DNA from: Flavobacteriaceae bacterium
GTDB lineage: Bacteria > Bacteroidota > Bacteroidia > Flavobacteriales > Flavobacteriaceae
NCBI GenBank assembly: GCA_018646605.1
Contig: JABGUL010000006.1
Coordinates: 1-64,000 of the forward strand
Length of the DNA: 64,000 nucleotides
Direction of reading: 5' to 3'
Shown one piece after another: positions 1 to 8,382 of this stretch; the first letter of the stretch is position 1, and every line of letters starts with the position of its first letter. Below the pieces are notes generated by a model. That model was not told the origin of the DNA, did no database searches, and was given only the letters and a program-made list of their open reading frames with translations. Made by a program: the position numbers and the translations under genes.

Positions 1-788
1 ACATTCTCTTCTTGATAAATAATCGAATTAAAACGTCTAGAGTTTAGCATATTATCAAAAGTGATCGGTTGAGAAGAATTTCTAGTATTAAATACTTGAC
101 TCTTATTTAAAGCCTCTCGCGCATCTGGAAACCAGACCCAAAAAAGAGGCACTAGAGCATCTGCCATTGCCGCTGGCCCTTCACTCAAAGTAGATACATC
201 GGGTGCAACCGGGGCAATCCCTAAGAGTCTATATTTTAATTCTCCTAAACGCTTATTGACATACCAAGTCCCTTTGATCCGGTATTGAACCACCTTATCT
301 GTTTCTATCTTATAGATATCATAATCATCTTCTGTGACTTGTTCCCCTGAATTTGATTTTTCTATACCGACAGCTGAAAGCTTTTTAGATTCTAATCGTT
401 CCTCTAAGTCTTCTGCAGTTAATTTATCATTAAAGTATGAGGTAGAATAAATTTCAGTAATATTTCCTGACTTAATGTTATCAATTAGCACTCTAAACAA
501 GGATTGCCTTGTGGTAGAAAGATATCCATTATTAATTGTTGGATAATAATATGGAAAATTAATTCTTTCATCTAAATCAATTATTTCCCAAATCGTCTTT
601 GACCACAATACGTCTCTATCATCTACATAACCATAAGCAATGGGTGAAGTATTGTTTGCTGTAAGTTGTTCTGCATTTTGAAATCCAATTTCTTGAGGCA
701 CCTTGGCATTCAATAAGTTGTTTTGAGCTAAACTTTGCTCAGTACAAAATAGCAGGGTAAATAAGACAATAAAGACTTGTTTTTTCAT
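1..788 (-). CDS. gldN: GldN, gliding motility / type IX secretion protein (3' end outside window)
   Basis: The minus-strand frame opens at an ATG (788) and stays open to the left edge, giving 262 codons; the C-terminus is missing. The N-terminus MKKQVFIVLFTLLFC...AQ is a signal peptide ending at an AQ site. The body has recognisable GldN text such as VLWSKTIWEIIDLDER, FRVLIDNIKSGNITEIYS and RLLGIAPVAP. GldN is a periplasmic partner of the GldK ring in the type IX secretion system, so this is a family-based call. It is the last gene of gldKLMN, and its start lies 11 bases beyond the gldM stop, so it is co-transcribed. Spacing leaves no room for its own promoter. Confidence 0.93.
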   Translation of the reverse strand, partial: MKKQVFIVLFTLLFCTEQSLAQNNLLNAKVPQEIGFQNAEQLTANNTSPIAYGYVDDRDVLWSKTIWEIIDLDERINFPYYYPTINNGYLSTTRQSLFRVLIDNIKSGNITEIYSTSYFNDKLTAEDLEERLESKKLSAVGIEKSNSGEQVTEDDYDIYKIETDKVVQYRIKGTWYVNKRLGELKYRLLGIAPVAPDVSTLSEGPAAMADALVPLFWVWFPDAREALNKSQVFNTRNSSQPITFDNMLNSRRFNSIIYQEEN

Positions 789-799
789 TTGGACAACTA

Positions 800-2377
800 T
801 TAGTTTATCGTAATGGATATTGGTGACGTTTGCTTTAATTTATAACTAGGATTTGAAGGAATTATTACTTCGATATCAGAAATAATTACTGTTTGTCCAT
901 TTTTAATTCTACTTAAGGCTCTTATTGCCTTACTATCCAACTTATTTCCTTTAATTACTGCGCTAGGTTGCCCTGGAGCTCTAAATCGGAAAGATTTGGT
1001 TTGCAGTGGTAAATCAAAATCAAAGTCTTCTAACTTAGCTTCCACTGTACCGCGTTCTAGACTCGATTTGGGTAGCGTAAAAGAACCTGATTGACCTCTA
1101 AAGTATCCTGCAGGTTTTGGTATATCCTTAATTCTAAATGTAGAAACAGAAGATACTCTGTTTCCATCAGGTAGTGTCCCTGATACATTGATTTTTACCT
1201 CTCTCCCCTTTCCTGGGAATAAATTGTACTTACTGCCTTTAACTCGTTTGAGTCCTGGGGCAGTAGCTTTAATTTTGCTGTCTTGAATTCCTGGAATAGA
1301 AATCGTAATTGGATTTTGAACTCCTCGATAGACCACATTCATTTTATCTGCAGAAATAACAGCTGAATTAGGTTTGGAAATTACAGAATACATTTGATTC
1401 ACTGAAATTTTAGATTCGCTCCCTTCATTGAGGAAAACAAGGTCTCCTTCAATAGTATGGTCTCCTGGAGACCCTGCGTTAACATTCAGTTTAATTCCTC
1501 CAGGGATTAACTCATAGTCATCAGAAGTTAATGATCTTCCATCAATTTTTAAATCTACAGAATTTGGATTTTGAGCTCCTCCTTTTCTTCCCAGTATAAC
1601 GCTTCCATCAAAAGTTTCACCTTGGTAATAGGCACCTTTTTCAGTAATCAAAAGACTGGTATAATTAGATTCGTTCACCGTAGATGACATTTTTAATTCC
1701 TTACCCATAAGGGTTGTTAAAACGTCGTGTTCTGTTTGACGAATATCATTTTGCATCATCGTTAATTTTGCAAGAGAAGAAACTAGAGGAAAGCCTTTGT
1801 AGTTGTAATCCAACCAAGGTTCGTCTATGTTGTCTTTATTTTTGATATTATTATTCATATCTCCTGTAAAAAATCGATCTTCAACCATCTCAATGTAGAT
1901 AGGGAATTGACTTCCAAAAACTTGAATAACCTGCATTTTGTAGTTTTGGAGTAAATCAATAAATTCAGATGCAGCAGCATCAGACCCTTCCTTAAACCAA
2001 ATAACATCCAAAGATTCTCCCTTGTCCATCTGAGAGTATTCTTTAAGTTCAGGATCTTTAATTTTTTGCTTCTCCGTTATAGTGCCTTTTATTGACTCAA
2101 TTTTATTGAAAAATTTGTCTGACTCTTCTTTGATTTTTTTGGCAGTTCGGTCGTGTCCAACCCATTTACCACCTTTCTCAGATGCATTTACTTCAATATT
2201 TTCGTACAGAAGTGCATTACTTTCTGAAATTCTGACATTTGCATCAGATATTTTTACAAACATTTGACCAAATCCGTCTAACACCTCTTTACTTACATTC
2301 AATGCAAGCATGGTAATAAATACCAAATACATCAAACTAATAAGCTTCTGCCTGGGGGTTTCTTTTGCTCCAGCCAT
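800..2377 (-). CDS. gldM: GldM, type IX secretion / gliding motor periplasmic shaft
   Basis: The protein has 525 residues, the usual GldM length. It begins MAGAKETPRQKLISLMYLVFITMLALNVSKEVLDGF. This is the short cytosolic tail, the single inner-membrane helix (about residues 10-30) and the signature stretch after it. The remainder is periplasmic and follows the known four-domain rod, with a proline-rich linker (IKDIPKPAGYFRG) before the last domain. In the family, GldM joins the GldL motor in the inner membrane to the GldK/GldN ring under the outer membrane. It starts 3 bases after the gldL stop and ends 11 bases before gldN. Nothing is unusual. Confidence 0.96.
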   Translation of the reverse strand: MAGAKETPRQKLISLMYLVFITMLALNVSKEVLDGFGQMFVKISDANVRISESNALLYENIEVNASEKGGKWVGHDRTAKKIKEESDKFFNKIESIKGTITEKQKIKDPELKEYSQMDKGESLDVIWFKEGSDAAASEFIDLLQNYKMQVIQVFGSQFPIYIEMVEDRFFTGDMNNNIKNKDNIDEPWLDYNYKGFPLVSSLAKLTMMQNDIRQTEHDVLTTLMGKELKMSSTVNESNYTSLLITEKGAYYQGETFDGSVILGRKGGAQNPNSVDLKIDGRSLTSDDYELIPGGIKLNVNAGSPGDHTIEGDLVFLNEGSESKISVNQMYSVISKPNSAVISADKMNVVYRGVQNPITISIPGIQDSKIKATAPGLKRVKGSKYNLFPGKGREVKINVSGTLPDGNRVSSVSTFRIKDIPKPAGYFRGQSGSFTLPKSSLERGTVEAKLEDFDFDLPLQTKSFRFRAPGQPSAVIKGNKLDSKAIRALSRIKNGQTVIISDIEVIIPSNPSYKLKQTSPISITIN

Positions 2378-2380
2378 CTC

Positions 2381-3031
2381 TTATTCTTTATTCATTGCGT
2401 TCAACATCCCACCATATACATTATTCAATGCGGCAAGGTTCGCTGACAAATTTTCCATTTGAGCCCTAAGTTGTTCTGCATTTTCATTTACCTTATCGCT
2501 GAAATCAATACCGTCTTTGGAATTTGCAAGCTGATTTTGATAATTTAAATTTAATTGTTCCAAATGAGAAGCTGCATTAGCCAATTCTGAAGAATAGGTT
2601 TGTGATGCTGTAATTGCTTCTGTTGCAGGAGAAAGTGCTTTAGCAGAAGTTTCTAAGCCTTTGATACTATCGGCTAGAGAATTCATTAACTTAACATCCA
2701 ATTTTGCTTCTGCCATGATGGCATCAATTTTAGAGGACAAACCTTCCTCACCTCCAGCTGCTGTAGTTTTTTTAGCTCCAGAACCTTTTACTTTTTTAAC
2801 ATAATCATTATGTTCTTCTTTAATCTCTCCAGTGTTTAAAGCTGCAACGGTAAAAATCAATGCCTCTGTTCCTAAACCTAAACCTAATACTAGTCCCCCT
2901 GTAATTGGACCTATTTCAAGGTGAAGAATTTTAAAAAGAGCTCCAATAATTACTACGGCTCCACCAAGACCAAATAACATGTGCATGGCAACTTTACTTC
3001 TGAGGCGTTTATTTAAGGTTTTATCATCCAT
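2381..3031 (-). CDS. gldL: GldL, type IX secretion / gliding motor inner-membrane protein
   Basis: The protein has 216 residues, with two N-terminal membrane helices (about 14-36 and 42-63) followed by a cytoplasmic, partly coiled-coil domain. Charged residues K34, H37 and E56 sit within or beside the helices. Their spacing equals that of the Lys, His and Glu residues I recall as the proton pathway of Flavobacterium johnsoniae GldL (27/30/49), so the motor site appears intact. GldL and GldM form the proton-driven motor of type IX secretion and gliding. The ATG at 3031 is preceded within six bases by a tandem 8-bp repeat (3037-3068), which is unusual for a start region. The alanine-rich tail is typical. 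Confidence 0.95.
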   Translation of the reverse strand: MDDKTLNKRLRSKVAMHMLFGLGGAVVIIGALFKILHLEIGPITGGLVLGLGLGTEALIFTVAALNTGEIKEEHNDYVKKVKGSGAKKTTAAGGEEGLSSKIDAIMAEAKLDVKLMNSLADSIKGLETSAKALSPATEAITASQTYSSELANAASHLEQLNLNYQNQLANSKDGIDFSDKVNENAEQLRAQMENLSANLAALNNVYGGMLNAMNKE

Positions 3032-3036
3032 TTTAA

Positions 3037-3068
3037 ATTGATTTATTGATTTATTGATTTATTGATTA
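3037..3068. repeat. 8-bp tandem repeat (ATTGATTT x4) in the gldL leader
   Basis: On the plus strand the unit ATTGATTT occurs at 3037-3044, 3045-3052 and 3053-3060, with a fourth copy at 3061-3068 ending in A instead of T. Read in the gldL direction it is AATCAAT-type repeats ending five bases before the ATG. It fills most of the 76-base gldK-gldL gap. It is a direct, uninterrupted short repeat of the kind that can change copy number by slippage. Confidence 0.9.
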
Positions 3069-3107
3069 TATAATGCTAAATATAGCAAGAATTCATTAGT
3101 TTTTAAA

Positions 3108-4484
3108 TTATTTAATCTTAACCTTTTGAACGCCCAAGTAATCCTGAACGGTTCTAAATCCAATGTAACTTCTAGAGGTGTCGGAATATTCATAGTCCCT
3201 TGAGCTGACTCTTAAAAAGTAAGCTACATCTTTCCAGGACCCGCCACGCACAACCTTTCGAGATTCATTTGCAAATGACATATTTGGATTTAAAGAAGCT
3301 ACGTATTCATAAGCCCCAGTGTCGTATGATGAATTTGTCCACTCAGCAACATTACCTGCCATGTTATAGAGGTTATAATCGTTGGGATCATAGGATCGAG
3401 CTTCTACAGTATACACTGCCTGATCTGAAGCGTAATCTCCACGTAAGGGTTTAAAATTGGCCAAAAAACAGGCTCTATCATTTAATAAATACGGTGATCC
3501 CCATGGGTAGGTTCCAGAAGGTATTCCCCCACGAGCAGCATATTCCCACTCTGCTTCATTAGGCAATCTAAACCTACTGACAGATGGTTTACCTTTTTCC
3601 CTTTGGTATCCGTTTTTAAAATTTGTTCTCCAGTTACAGAAGGCAACCGCTTGCCCCCACGAGACTCCAACAACGGGATAGTCCTGATAAGCTGGATGCG
3701 AAAAATAATCATTGTGCATTGGCTCGTTATAAGAATAAACAAAATCCTTTATCCAAACCGTTGTATCTGGGTAAATTTGAACCGCTTCTTTTTTGATAAA
3801 AGGTGTTCTATCAATAAATTGTTTCCGTGTACGTTTTGATTCAGCAGCTGCACCTTCTGCATCGAACCATGTGTAGGAGTAAACTAACTTTGAAACATCC
3901 AGTTTAATTTCACCGTTATACCATAATTCTGGTGGTAAATAGAGTGAATCCATAACCTCTGCATAGGCTTGATCATAATAATCTTCTGTATTCCAACTTA
4001 AATCCGCATCCCAATTTAATGCCCGACCGGCATATAAATCTTCATTTACATCATAATAGTTGGCACGCATATATTTTTGAAACTCATTGAGCTTAGTTGT
4101 GTCTGCATCCTGAAAAGCAAATTCGCCAATTCCGTCCTTATTGTCTTCCCCCAATTCAAGTTCATCAGCTTTTCGAGCAAGCATTGCTAGCGCAATCGAG
4201 TCTTTTACCCAATAAACAAATTGGCGGTATTCACTATTTGTAATTTCCGTTTCATCAACATAAAATGAAGGAACAGTTACAGTTCGTGCGGGTGCATTTT
4301 GAAGTTGAGCATTGTCCTCATCTGATTTACCCATAATGTAGGATCCGCCTTCAACAAGTTGCATCCCATAAGGCTTTTCACCAAACCATTTTTTTTGTTT
4401 GACACCGATGAGTTCTCCTCTATTCTTATTTCCACAAGAAACGACCAGAAGAGAAATACTCAGTAGAACTAAAAGTCTTTTCAT
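3108..4484 (-). CDS. gldK: GldK, gliding / type IX secretion lipoprotein
   Basis: This is a 458-residue lipoprotein. Its signal MKRLLVLLSISLLVVSC ends in a lipobox with Cys 17. The body is a formylglycine-generating-enzyme-like (SUMF/FGE) fold, seen in GGSYIMGKSDEDNAQ, the VPSFYVDETEITNSEYRQF block, VVGVSWGQAVAFCNWR, RLPNEAEWEYAARGG and the C-terminal VVRGGSWKD and SYIGFR motifs. GldK forms the periplasmic ring of the type IX secretion system with GldN, anchored to the outer membrane. Length matches family members. It is the first gene of the operon. The 124 bases upstream hold no clean TAnnTTTG box, only a 7-bp inverted repeat at 4503-4534. Confidence 0.95.
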   Translation of the reverse strand: MKRLLVLLSISLLVVSCGNKNRGELIGVKQKKWFGEKPYGMQLVEGGSYIMGKSDEDNAQLQNAPARTVTVPSFYVDETEITNSEYRQFVYWVKDSIALAMLARKADELELGEDNKDGIGEFAFQDADTTKLNEFQKYMRANYYDVNEDLYAGRALNWDADLSWNTEDYYDQAYAEVMDSLYLPPELWYNGEIKLDVSKLVYSYTWFDAEGAAAESKRTRKQFIDRTPFIKKEAVQIYPDTTVWIKDFVYSYNEPMHNDYFSHPAYQDYPVVGVSWGQAVAFCNWRTNFKNGYQREKGKPSVSRFRLPNEAEWEYAARGGIPSGTYPWGSPYLLNDRACFLANFKPLRGDYASDQAVYTVEARSYDPNDYNLYNMAGNVAEWTNSSYDTGAYEYVASLNPNMSFANESRKVVRGGSWKDVAYFLRVSSRDYEYSDTSRSYIGFRTVQDYLGVQKVKIK

Positions 4485-4502
4485 TAATATTTTTATTAAA
4501 AT

Positions 4503-4534
4503 CTAGTTTATGCTTTTGTTCAGTATAAAACTAG
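4503..4534. promoter_or_regulatory. Inverted repeat upstream of gldK
   Basis: CTAGTTT (4503-4509) and AAACTAG (4528-4534) are perfect inverted arms separated by 18 bases. The centre is about 35 bases before the gldK start codon. It could be an operator or a weak hairpin in the leader of the gldKLMN message. A 7-bp match is not rare in sequence this AT-rich, so support is limited. Confidence 0.2.
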
Positions 4535-4608
4535 TTATTTTTTACTAAATACATTAAAAACTATCAATTTGATTTAAAATTTTTTTTTAATTATATCTTA
4601 ATCAAAAA

Positions 4609-5754
4609 CTACAATCGCTTAACTGCATTATACCAACGTTCAGGTATTTTGTCATGTATGGCTTCTTGATAATCTTTTTCTGTGCATGCTAATAACGTTG
4701 TAGTTTTTGATTTATTATTTAGATGTAAATTATTTGTTAATTCCATCCACCAACGCTGACTCTTTTCACTTTTATAAAAAACCATAATTTGATCTGAAAG
4801 GGTAACGGAATATTTTGAAAAATCTTTTGTATAAATAGGGTACTCTCCAAATCTATAGTGAACACCTTCAATAAAATACCAAATCATCTGTGCCAACAAT
4901 TGATGGGTCATTGGTGTTGACGGTATTTCATAAATACCCATAAAATTTATTCGGTCACTAATCCCAGCATAACGTGTCAATCCACAAATTGTTCTTGAAT
5001 CTAATCCATTTGGCTGTCCTTTTAATGGATCGGCTATTGCTTGCCAGGAAAGACATTTCATATCAAAACCTACGATGTCTGAATCTCTAAAAACAGGTTC
5101 GGTTATTGAAGGATCATCTAACACTTGACCCAACCGAATCCCATCAAAATAAAGCTTATCCATAAGGTCTTTTTCCTCAAGAGCACAATAGTATGTTTGA
5201 AAACCAATATTAGTGTAATTATTGAGAACATTGGGCTTGTCCATTATGATACGGCTCATATAGGATCGCCCAGAAATTAATTCGTCTTCTTGAGAAAAAT
5301 CATAGGATCGATCAACTGATGCTATATTAACTAGTTGATTGAATTTTTGAAACACTTGGTATAATGGAAAAAGCAAATCATGACTCCCTCCTATAAAGAT
5401 GGGGATAATATTCATTTGCTTTAAATGAATCCCTATTTCTTTTACAGCAAAATAAGTATCTTCAACTTTCTCTCCGTTTGGCAAATCTCCTAAATCTGCA
5501 ATCTTTATATTCCAATTACCAGGAAACAGTTCATAAAATACTTTTCTGAATTGGTTAACGTTATAGGTTGAGTTTGCAAAAAAACTATTGCGGTATTCAT
5601 TCAAGCCAATCAATGCAATTTGTAATCCTTTGAGTTCAGGGAGTCCGCTTGTCTCAGAATGAATATCAATATTTTTACCTATTATTTGCTTTGGTAATAA
5701 AGATAAACCAACAAGAGTTTCATTCTCAACAGGTATAAGTAATTCTAGACTCAT
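4609..5754 (-). CDS. Arginase/agmatinase-fold protein with degenerate metal site
   Basis: This 381-residue protein has the ureohydrolase (arginase, agmatinase, formimidoylglutamase) fold. The GGSHD motif is at 122-126 with metal-ligand His 125. The DAHxD motif reads D148-R-S-Y-D152, so its His is Ser 150. The SFDxDxLDP motif reads F230-D231-M-K233-C-L-S-W, so its second Asp is Lys. The late Glu is present (E276). Four of six expected Mn ligands remain, so hydrolase activity is doubtful. Homologues are often named formimidoylglutamase, but no hut genes are nearby. The start overlaps the topA stop by four bases (ATGA), so translation is coupled to topA. It may be a non-catalytic or one-metal family member. 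Confidence 0.8.
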   Translation of the reverse strand: MSLELLIPVENETLVGLSLLPKQIIGKNIDIHSETSGLPELKGLQIALIGLNEYRNSFFANSTYNVNQFRKVFYELFPGNWNIKIADLGDLPNGEKVEDTYFAVKEIGIHLKQMNIIPIFIGGSHDLLFPLYQVFQKFNQLVNIASVDRSYDFSQEDELISGRSYMSRIIMDKPNVLNNYTNIGFQTYYCALEEKDLMDKLYFDGIRLGQVLDDPSITEPVFRDSDIVGFDMKCLSWQAIADPLKGQPNGLDSRTICGLTRYAGISDRINFMGIYEIPSTPMTHQLLAQMIWYFIEGVHYRFGEYPIYTKDFSKYSVTLSDQIMVFYKSEKSQRWWMELTNNLHLNNKSKTTTLLACTEKDYQEAIHDKIPERWYNAVKRL

Positions 5755-8222
5755 ACTTTTTTAACCTTTTTTTTCTTTGCTTTAGGTTTGCCAAGATAAT
5801 TCTCTGCTTGTTCAATAGTCAATTGAGTAGCATCAATATCTTTTCCAATTTCAACTTTTTGTTTCCCTCTTATTATATGATGTCTCCCCCACCTTGCTTT
5901 TTCAACTCTAATTCCAGCTTCTGTCCAATCATGAACTACTTTGTCTTTTTCTTTTTGAATTTTTTCTTCAATCAGAGTAACGATATCTTGATTGCTTAAA
6001 TTATCAAAATCATATTTCTTATTCACATTGATAAACATACCGCTCCACTTTAAAAAAGGACCAAAACGCCCCACTCCTTTTGTCACAGGTAATTCATTGT
6101 GAATATATATAGGAGCATCTGCTTTTTGCTTTTCTTTTATCAAATCGATAGCTGTTTCTAAATCAACCTCAGTGGCCAACATCCCTTTTGGGAGAGAAAT
6201 AAAAATATCATTGTGTTTTACATATGGTCCAAATCGACCATTGTTGACACTAATTTCTAACTTTTCAAATTCACCTAGCGTTTTTGGCATTTCAAAAAGC
6301 TGCATCACCTCATCGTAAGTAATACTCTCCAATTGTTGATTAGGACCTAAACTTGCATAAATAGGTTTTTCCTCATCATCTGGGTCACCAATTTGTGCCA
6401 TGGGCCCAAACTTACCAAGACGAACTTTTACAGAACGTCCAGAACTAGGATCTACTCCAAGAACGCGTTCTCCTGATTCACGTTGTGCATTTTCTTTTAC
6501 ATCTTCAACGGTAGGGTGAAACTGATCATAAAAAGTCTTTAACATTTCGGTCCAATTTTTACTTCCGCTAGCAATGTCATCAAAACTTTGCTCTACTTGA
6601 GCGGTAAAATTAAAATCCAAAATATTCTTGAAGTTTTCTACTAAAAAGTCATTGACAATCATTCCAATATCAGTAGGAATTAATTTTCCTTTATCTGCAC
6701 CAATCATTTCTTTCAATTGTTCTTTACGAATGGTGTTTTTTTCAAGAACCAGCTGTTGATATGATCTTGAAACACCTTCAGAAGATCCTTTTTCAGCGTA
6801 ATTTCTATTTTGAATTGTTGAAATAGTAGGAGCATAGGTAGATGGTCTTCCTATTCCAAGTTCTTCCATTTTCTTTACTAAAGAGGCTTCGGAAAAACGA
6901 TACGGTGGTCGGGTATATCGCTGTGTAGATAACATTCTATTGAGGGTAAGCAATTCTCCTACCGCAACTTTAGGCAACATTCCACTTACCTCATCATCTT
7001 CATCATCAATACCCTCAAGATATAATTTTAAAAAACCGTCAAAGGTGATTACTTCCCCTTTTCCAGTAAAATACTCTTTATGTGTGTTGGTTTCCACAAT
7101 TACCTGAGTACGCTCTAATAGCGCATCACTCATTTGAGAAGCTACTGTTCTTCGCCATATTAATTCATATAGACGTGCCTGATCATGATCTATATTCAGT
7201 TTAGATTTCGAAAAATCTGTGGGACGAATGGCCTCATGTGCCTCTTGAGCTCCTTTATTTTTAGTTTTATAGCTACGGGATTTATGATATTCATTCCCAT
7301 AAGTGGTATTTATCTGAGATTCAATATTTTTTTGTGCTTCTTGAGATAAGTTGACGCTATCTGTTCTCATGTAAGTTATATGACCTGCTTCGTAAAGTCG
7401 CTGAGCTAAAGTCATTGTTTTGCTAACAGAAAAATATAGTTTTCTGGAGGCCTCTTGCTGAAGGGTTGAGGTTGTAAAAGGTGCTGCAGGACTCTTTTTA
7501 GCAGGTTTCTTCTTGATGTCACTTACCTTAAATTCAGCATTAATATTTTGCTGTAAAAAAACATCTGCACTTTCACTATTTTCAAAAGCTTTGAGCAGTT
7601 GAGTAGGAATTACTTTTTGTGATTGTGTTAAAAATAAAGCCTGCGTTTTATAACTCTCCTCGGGGGAGAAATTTCTGATAGCACGTTCTTGTTCAACAAT
7701 TAAACGAACTGCTACAGATTGAACTCTACCTGCAGATAGCCCACCCTTAACTTTTCTCCATAAAACAGGAGACAACTCATAACCAACTAAACGATCTAAT
7801 ATTCTGCGTGCTTGTTGCGCATTTACTAGATCGTAGTTTATAGTACGTGGAGTCTCAATTGCTTTTAAAATAGCGTTTTTAGTAATTTCAGAAAAAACGA
7901 TACGCTTAGAGTTGCTCTCATTAAGACTCAGCGTATTAGCCAAGTGCCATGCAATAGCCTCGCCCTCTCTATCTTCATCACTTGCTAGCCAAACAGTTTC
8001 AGATTTTTTCGCTAAACTTTTTAGTTCATTTACTAGTTTTTTCTTGTCGCTACTAACAATATAATTTGGTGTAAACGCTCCATCCAAACTTACCCCTAGT
8101 TCCTTGGAAGGAAGGTCGGCAATGTGGCCAAAACTGGAAGCTACTTTAAAATCTTTACCCAAAAATTTCTCAATGGTTTTCGCTTTTGCGGGTGACTCTA
8201 CTATTACTAAATTCTTGGCCAT
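5751..8222 (-). CDS. topA: DNA topoisomerase I (type IA)
   Basis: I chose the start at 8222, giving MAKNLVIVESPAKAKTIEKFLG (823 residues); the reading frame extends 17 codons upstream but the conserved N-terminus begins here. The Toprim domain has VESPAKAKTIEK and the acidic ASDEDREGEAIAWH motif. The core carries the catalytic tyrosine at about 284 in YMRTDSVNLS. The C-terminal part has repeated GRFGP-type modules (RLGKFGPMAQIG, NNGRFGPYVKH, GVGRFGPFLKW) instead of cysteine zinc ribbons, as is usual in Bacteroidetes, and ends in a lysine-rich tail. It relaxes negative supercoils. A consensus promoter lies at 8242-8274. It is translationally coupled to the arginase-fold gene downstream. Confidence 0.97.
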   Translation of the reverse strand: MAKNLVIVESPAKAKTIEKFLGKDFKVASSFGHIADLPSKELGVSLDGAFTPNYIVSSDKKKLVNELKSLAKKSETVWLASDEDREGEAIAWHLANTLSLNESNSKRIVFSEITKNAILKAIETPRTINYDLVNAQQARRILDRLVGYELSPVLWRKVKGGLSAGRVQSVAVRLIVEQERAIRNFSPEESYKTQALFLTQSQKVIPTQLLKAFENSESADVFLQQNINAEFKVSDIKKKPAKKSPAAPFTTSTLQQEASRKLYFSVSKTMTLAQRLYEAGHITYMRTDSVNLSQEAQKNIESQINTTYGNEYHKSRSYKTKNKGAQEAHEAIRPTDFSKSKLNIDHDQARLYELIWRRTVASQMSDALLERTQVIVETNTHKEYFTGKGEVITFDGFLKLYLEGIDDEDDEVSGMLPKVAVGELLTLNRMLSTQRYTRPPYRFSEASLVKKMEELGIGRPSTYAPTISTIQNRNYAEKGSSEGVSRSYQQLVLEKNTIRKEQLKEMIGADKGKLIPTDIGMIVNDFLVENFKNILDFNFTAQVEQSFDDIASGSKNWTEMLKTFYDQFHPTVEDVKENAQRESGERVLGVDPSSGRSVKVRLGKFGPMAQIGDPDDEEKPIYASLGPNQQLESITYDEVMQLFEMPKTLGEFEKLEISVNNGRFGPYVKHNDIFISLPKGMLATEVDLETAIDLIKEKQKADAPIYIHNELPVTKGVGRFGPFLKWSGMFINVNKKYDFDNLSNQDIVTLIEEKIQKEKDKVVHDWTEAGIRVEKARWGRHHIIRGKQKVEIGKDIDATQLTIEQAENYLGKPKAKKKKVKKV

Positions 8223-8241
8223 GCTAAGTTTTATTTGGTAG

Positions 8242-8274
8242 CAAAAGTAGTTAAGTTTTTTTGTAACTATCAAA
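8242..8274 (-). promoter_or_regulatory. Predicted topA promoter (-33/-7 Bacteroidetes type)
   Basis: Reading the minus strand, TTTG (plus-strand CAAA at 8271-8274) is followed after 21 bases by TACTTTTG (plus-strand CAAAAGTA at 8242-8249). This matches the Bacteroidetes TTTG / TAnnTTTG consensus, with the topA ATG 20 bases downstream. The spacer contains TGTAACTATC (8262-8271, plus strand), which resembles one half of the palindromes at 9014 and 54041. Confidence 0.6.
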
Positions 8275-8305
8275 TTTTAAATAGCTGTTCTTTAAAACTG
8301 AACCC

Positions 8306-8336
8306 TTTAATGTCTTTATAATATACTTTATGTTTG
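8306..8336 (+). promoter_or_regulatory. Predicted promoter of the Crp/Fnr regulator gene
   Basis: TATGTTTG at 8329-8336 is a perfect TAnnTTTG -7 element. TTTA at 8306-8309, 19 bases upstream, is a one-mismatch -33 element. The predicted leader to the ATG at 8383 is about 43 bases. Confidence 0.5.
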
Positions 8337-8382
8337 TCTAAAAAGAACTATATTTCATGATTGAATATTAAATTTATTTAAA

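Noticed and set aside
2082-2267. Plus-strand 61-codon frame opposite gldM, and similar short frames across the window
   Set aside because: These lie wholly within real genes on the other strand, have no signal, start context or domain, and are shadows of coding sequence.
8262-8277. TGTAACTATCAAATTT as a third full regulator site
   Set aside because: Only the left half matches; the right half is not GTTACA. It lies within the topA promoter spacer. Kept only as a possible half site.
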